A stretch of DNA of 64,000 nt from Heloderma charlesbogerti (lineage: Eukaryota > Chordata > Lepidosauria > Squamata > Helodermatidae): NCBI GenBank assembly GCA_026122225.1, contig JANEZZ010000982.1, positions 57,501 through 121,500 on the forward strand. The letters run 5' to 3'. Shown here piece after piece: positions 63,651 to 64,000 of the stretch; position 1 is the first letter of the stretch; the number at the start of each line of letters is the position of its first letter. The notes beneath the pieces are model-generated. The model had not been told where the DNA came from and did no database searches. It worked only from the letters and a program-made list of their open reading frames with translations. Position numbers and translations under genes: made by a program.

Positions 63651-63830
63651 AGCAGCAGAAAACAAAGGACTTTTTAGGGCTCTTATAAAGGTTTGTGGTG
63701 AAGAGGACAGACATTCCCCTATTGACAGAGCATTCCACAAACATGGGGCCACTACCAAAATGCCCTCTCCTCTCCCTCATGCCCACCAGCCTAGTTGTAC
63801 CTTAGAGACAGTTGCCTCTTCTAACCCTAT
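63651..63830 (-). mobile_element. L2 LINE C-terminus fragment, minus strand
   Basis: The minus strand reads GAGGGCATTTTGGTAGTGGC and CCCATGTTTGTGGAATGCTC, translating to the GHFGSGPMFVECSV-type frame or, in the correct frame, RAFWXXAPMFVECSVN-like L2 tail. The order parallels 32405-32560. Weakly preserved. Confidence 0.52.
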
Positions 63831-64000
63831 ATGTAACCCACTTGATGTGTTGCTCACAATTTCACATCAATATCAGGCTGGGTTTTACACTCCCACTTAA
63901 ACTGGCAGAAGACAGCATGGACTTGGGGATCATTTTCATAACTAGTAAATTAAACAATCAAAGTTCAATAAAATCCACCCATTCTCTCCTCTGCTCCGGC

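Noticed and set aside
1..64000. Autonomous hAT transposase or Helitron
   Set aside because: No frame shows a hAT dimerisation/DDE region, and no TC...CTRR ends with a 3' hairpin and Rep/Hel coding sequence was found.

Overview
This is a vertebrate nuclear DNA window, very probably from a squamate reptile (lizard or snake). The evidence is the repeat mix: RTE-type BovB LINEs, CR1 LINEs ending in ATTCTATG-type repeats, L2 LINE 3' ends, tRNA-derived and CORE (MIR-like) SINEs, 5S-rRNA-derived SINEs, and a very large load of hAT-like elements. I found no intact host gene, no convincing exon, and no tRNA or rRNA gene. Almost every long open frame is a degraded transposon gene or a shadow inside GC-rich palindromes. 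The window reads as a gene desert or long intron, with a few low-repeat AT-rich blocks that could be conserved non-coding (enhancer-like) DNA.

Layout. 1-3112 is a nearly complete BovB on the minus strand, its 3' end cut by the window edge. 3.2-12.3 kb holds unique DNA, an L2 3' end and several AT-rich hAT-type MITEs. 12.3-19.6 kb is a nested cluster of GC-rich, strongly palindromic hAT-type elements. 19.7-24.9 kb has a 5S SINE, a CORE-SINE, more MITEs and a possibly conserved block. 24.97-27.65 kb is a plus-strand CR1 whose 3' part is split by a hAT element. 29-36.4 kb is another hAT-rich stretch around a low-repeat block at about 31 kb. 36.8-41 kb mixes SINEs, a LINE 3' end and MITEs. 41.8-42.7 kb is low-repeat. 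45.45-49.0 kb is a minus-strand CR1 with recognisable ORF1 (SGNH esterase), endonuclease and reverse-transcriptase pieces, broken by two hAT elements. 49-51.9 kb holds a hAT element with a possible solo LTR inside, a clean foldback element and a second BovB 3' end. 52-64 kb holds a low-repeat AT-rich block, SINEs, hAT elements and L2 fragments.

The dominant feature is a group of about 30 non-autonomous elements with TAGGGATG...CATCCCTA termini. Ten have perfect 8-bp target-site duplications and seven more match at 7 of 8 positions, which together with the Ac-like terminus indicates the hAT superfamily. By a rough sum of element lengths they make up about a quarter of the window, yet no hAT transposase is visible. 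The same termini carry very different internal cores: AT-rich TTTGCAYA-type cores, cores built on a GACTTATATGCAA-type palindrome, and CpG-rich cores made of alternating 36-bp palindromes. One copy (29544-30335) carries four such palindromes at about 94-bp spacing, and another (17178-18123) is palindromic over nearly its whole length. Several GC-rich copies also carry outward-facing splice-donor-like CAGGTAAGT sites. This palindrome-array architecture is the most unusual structure in the window.
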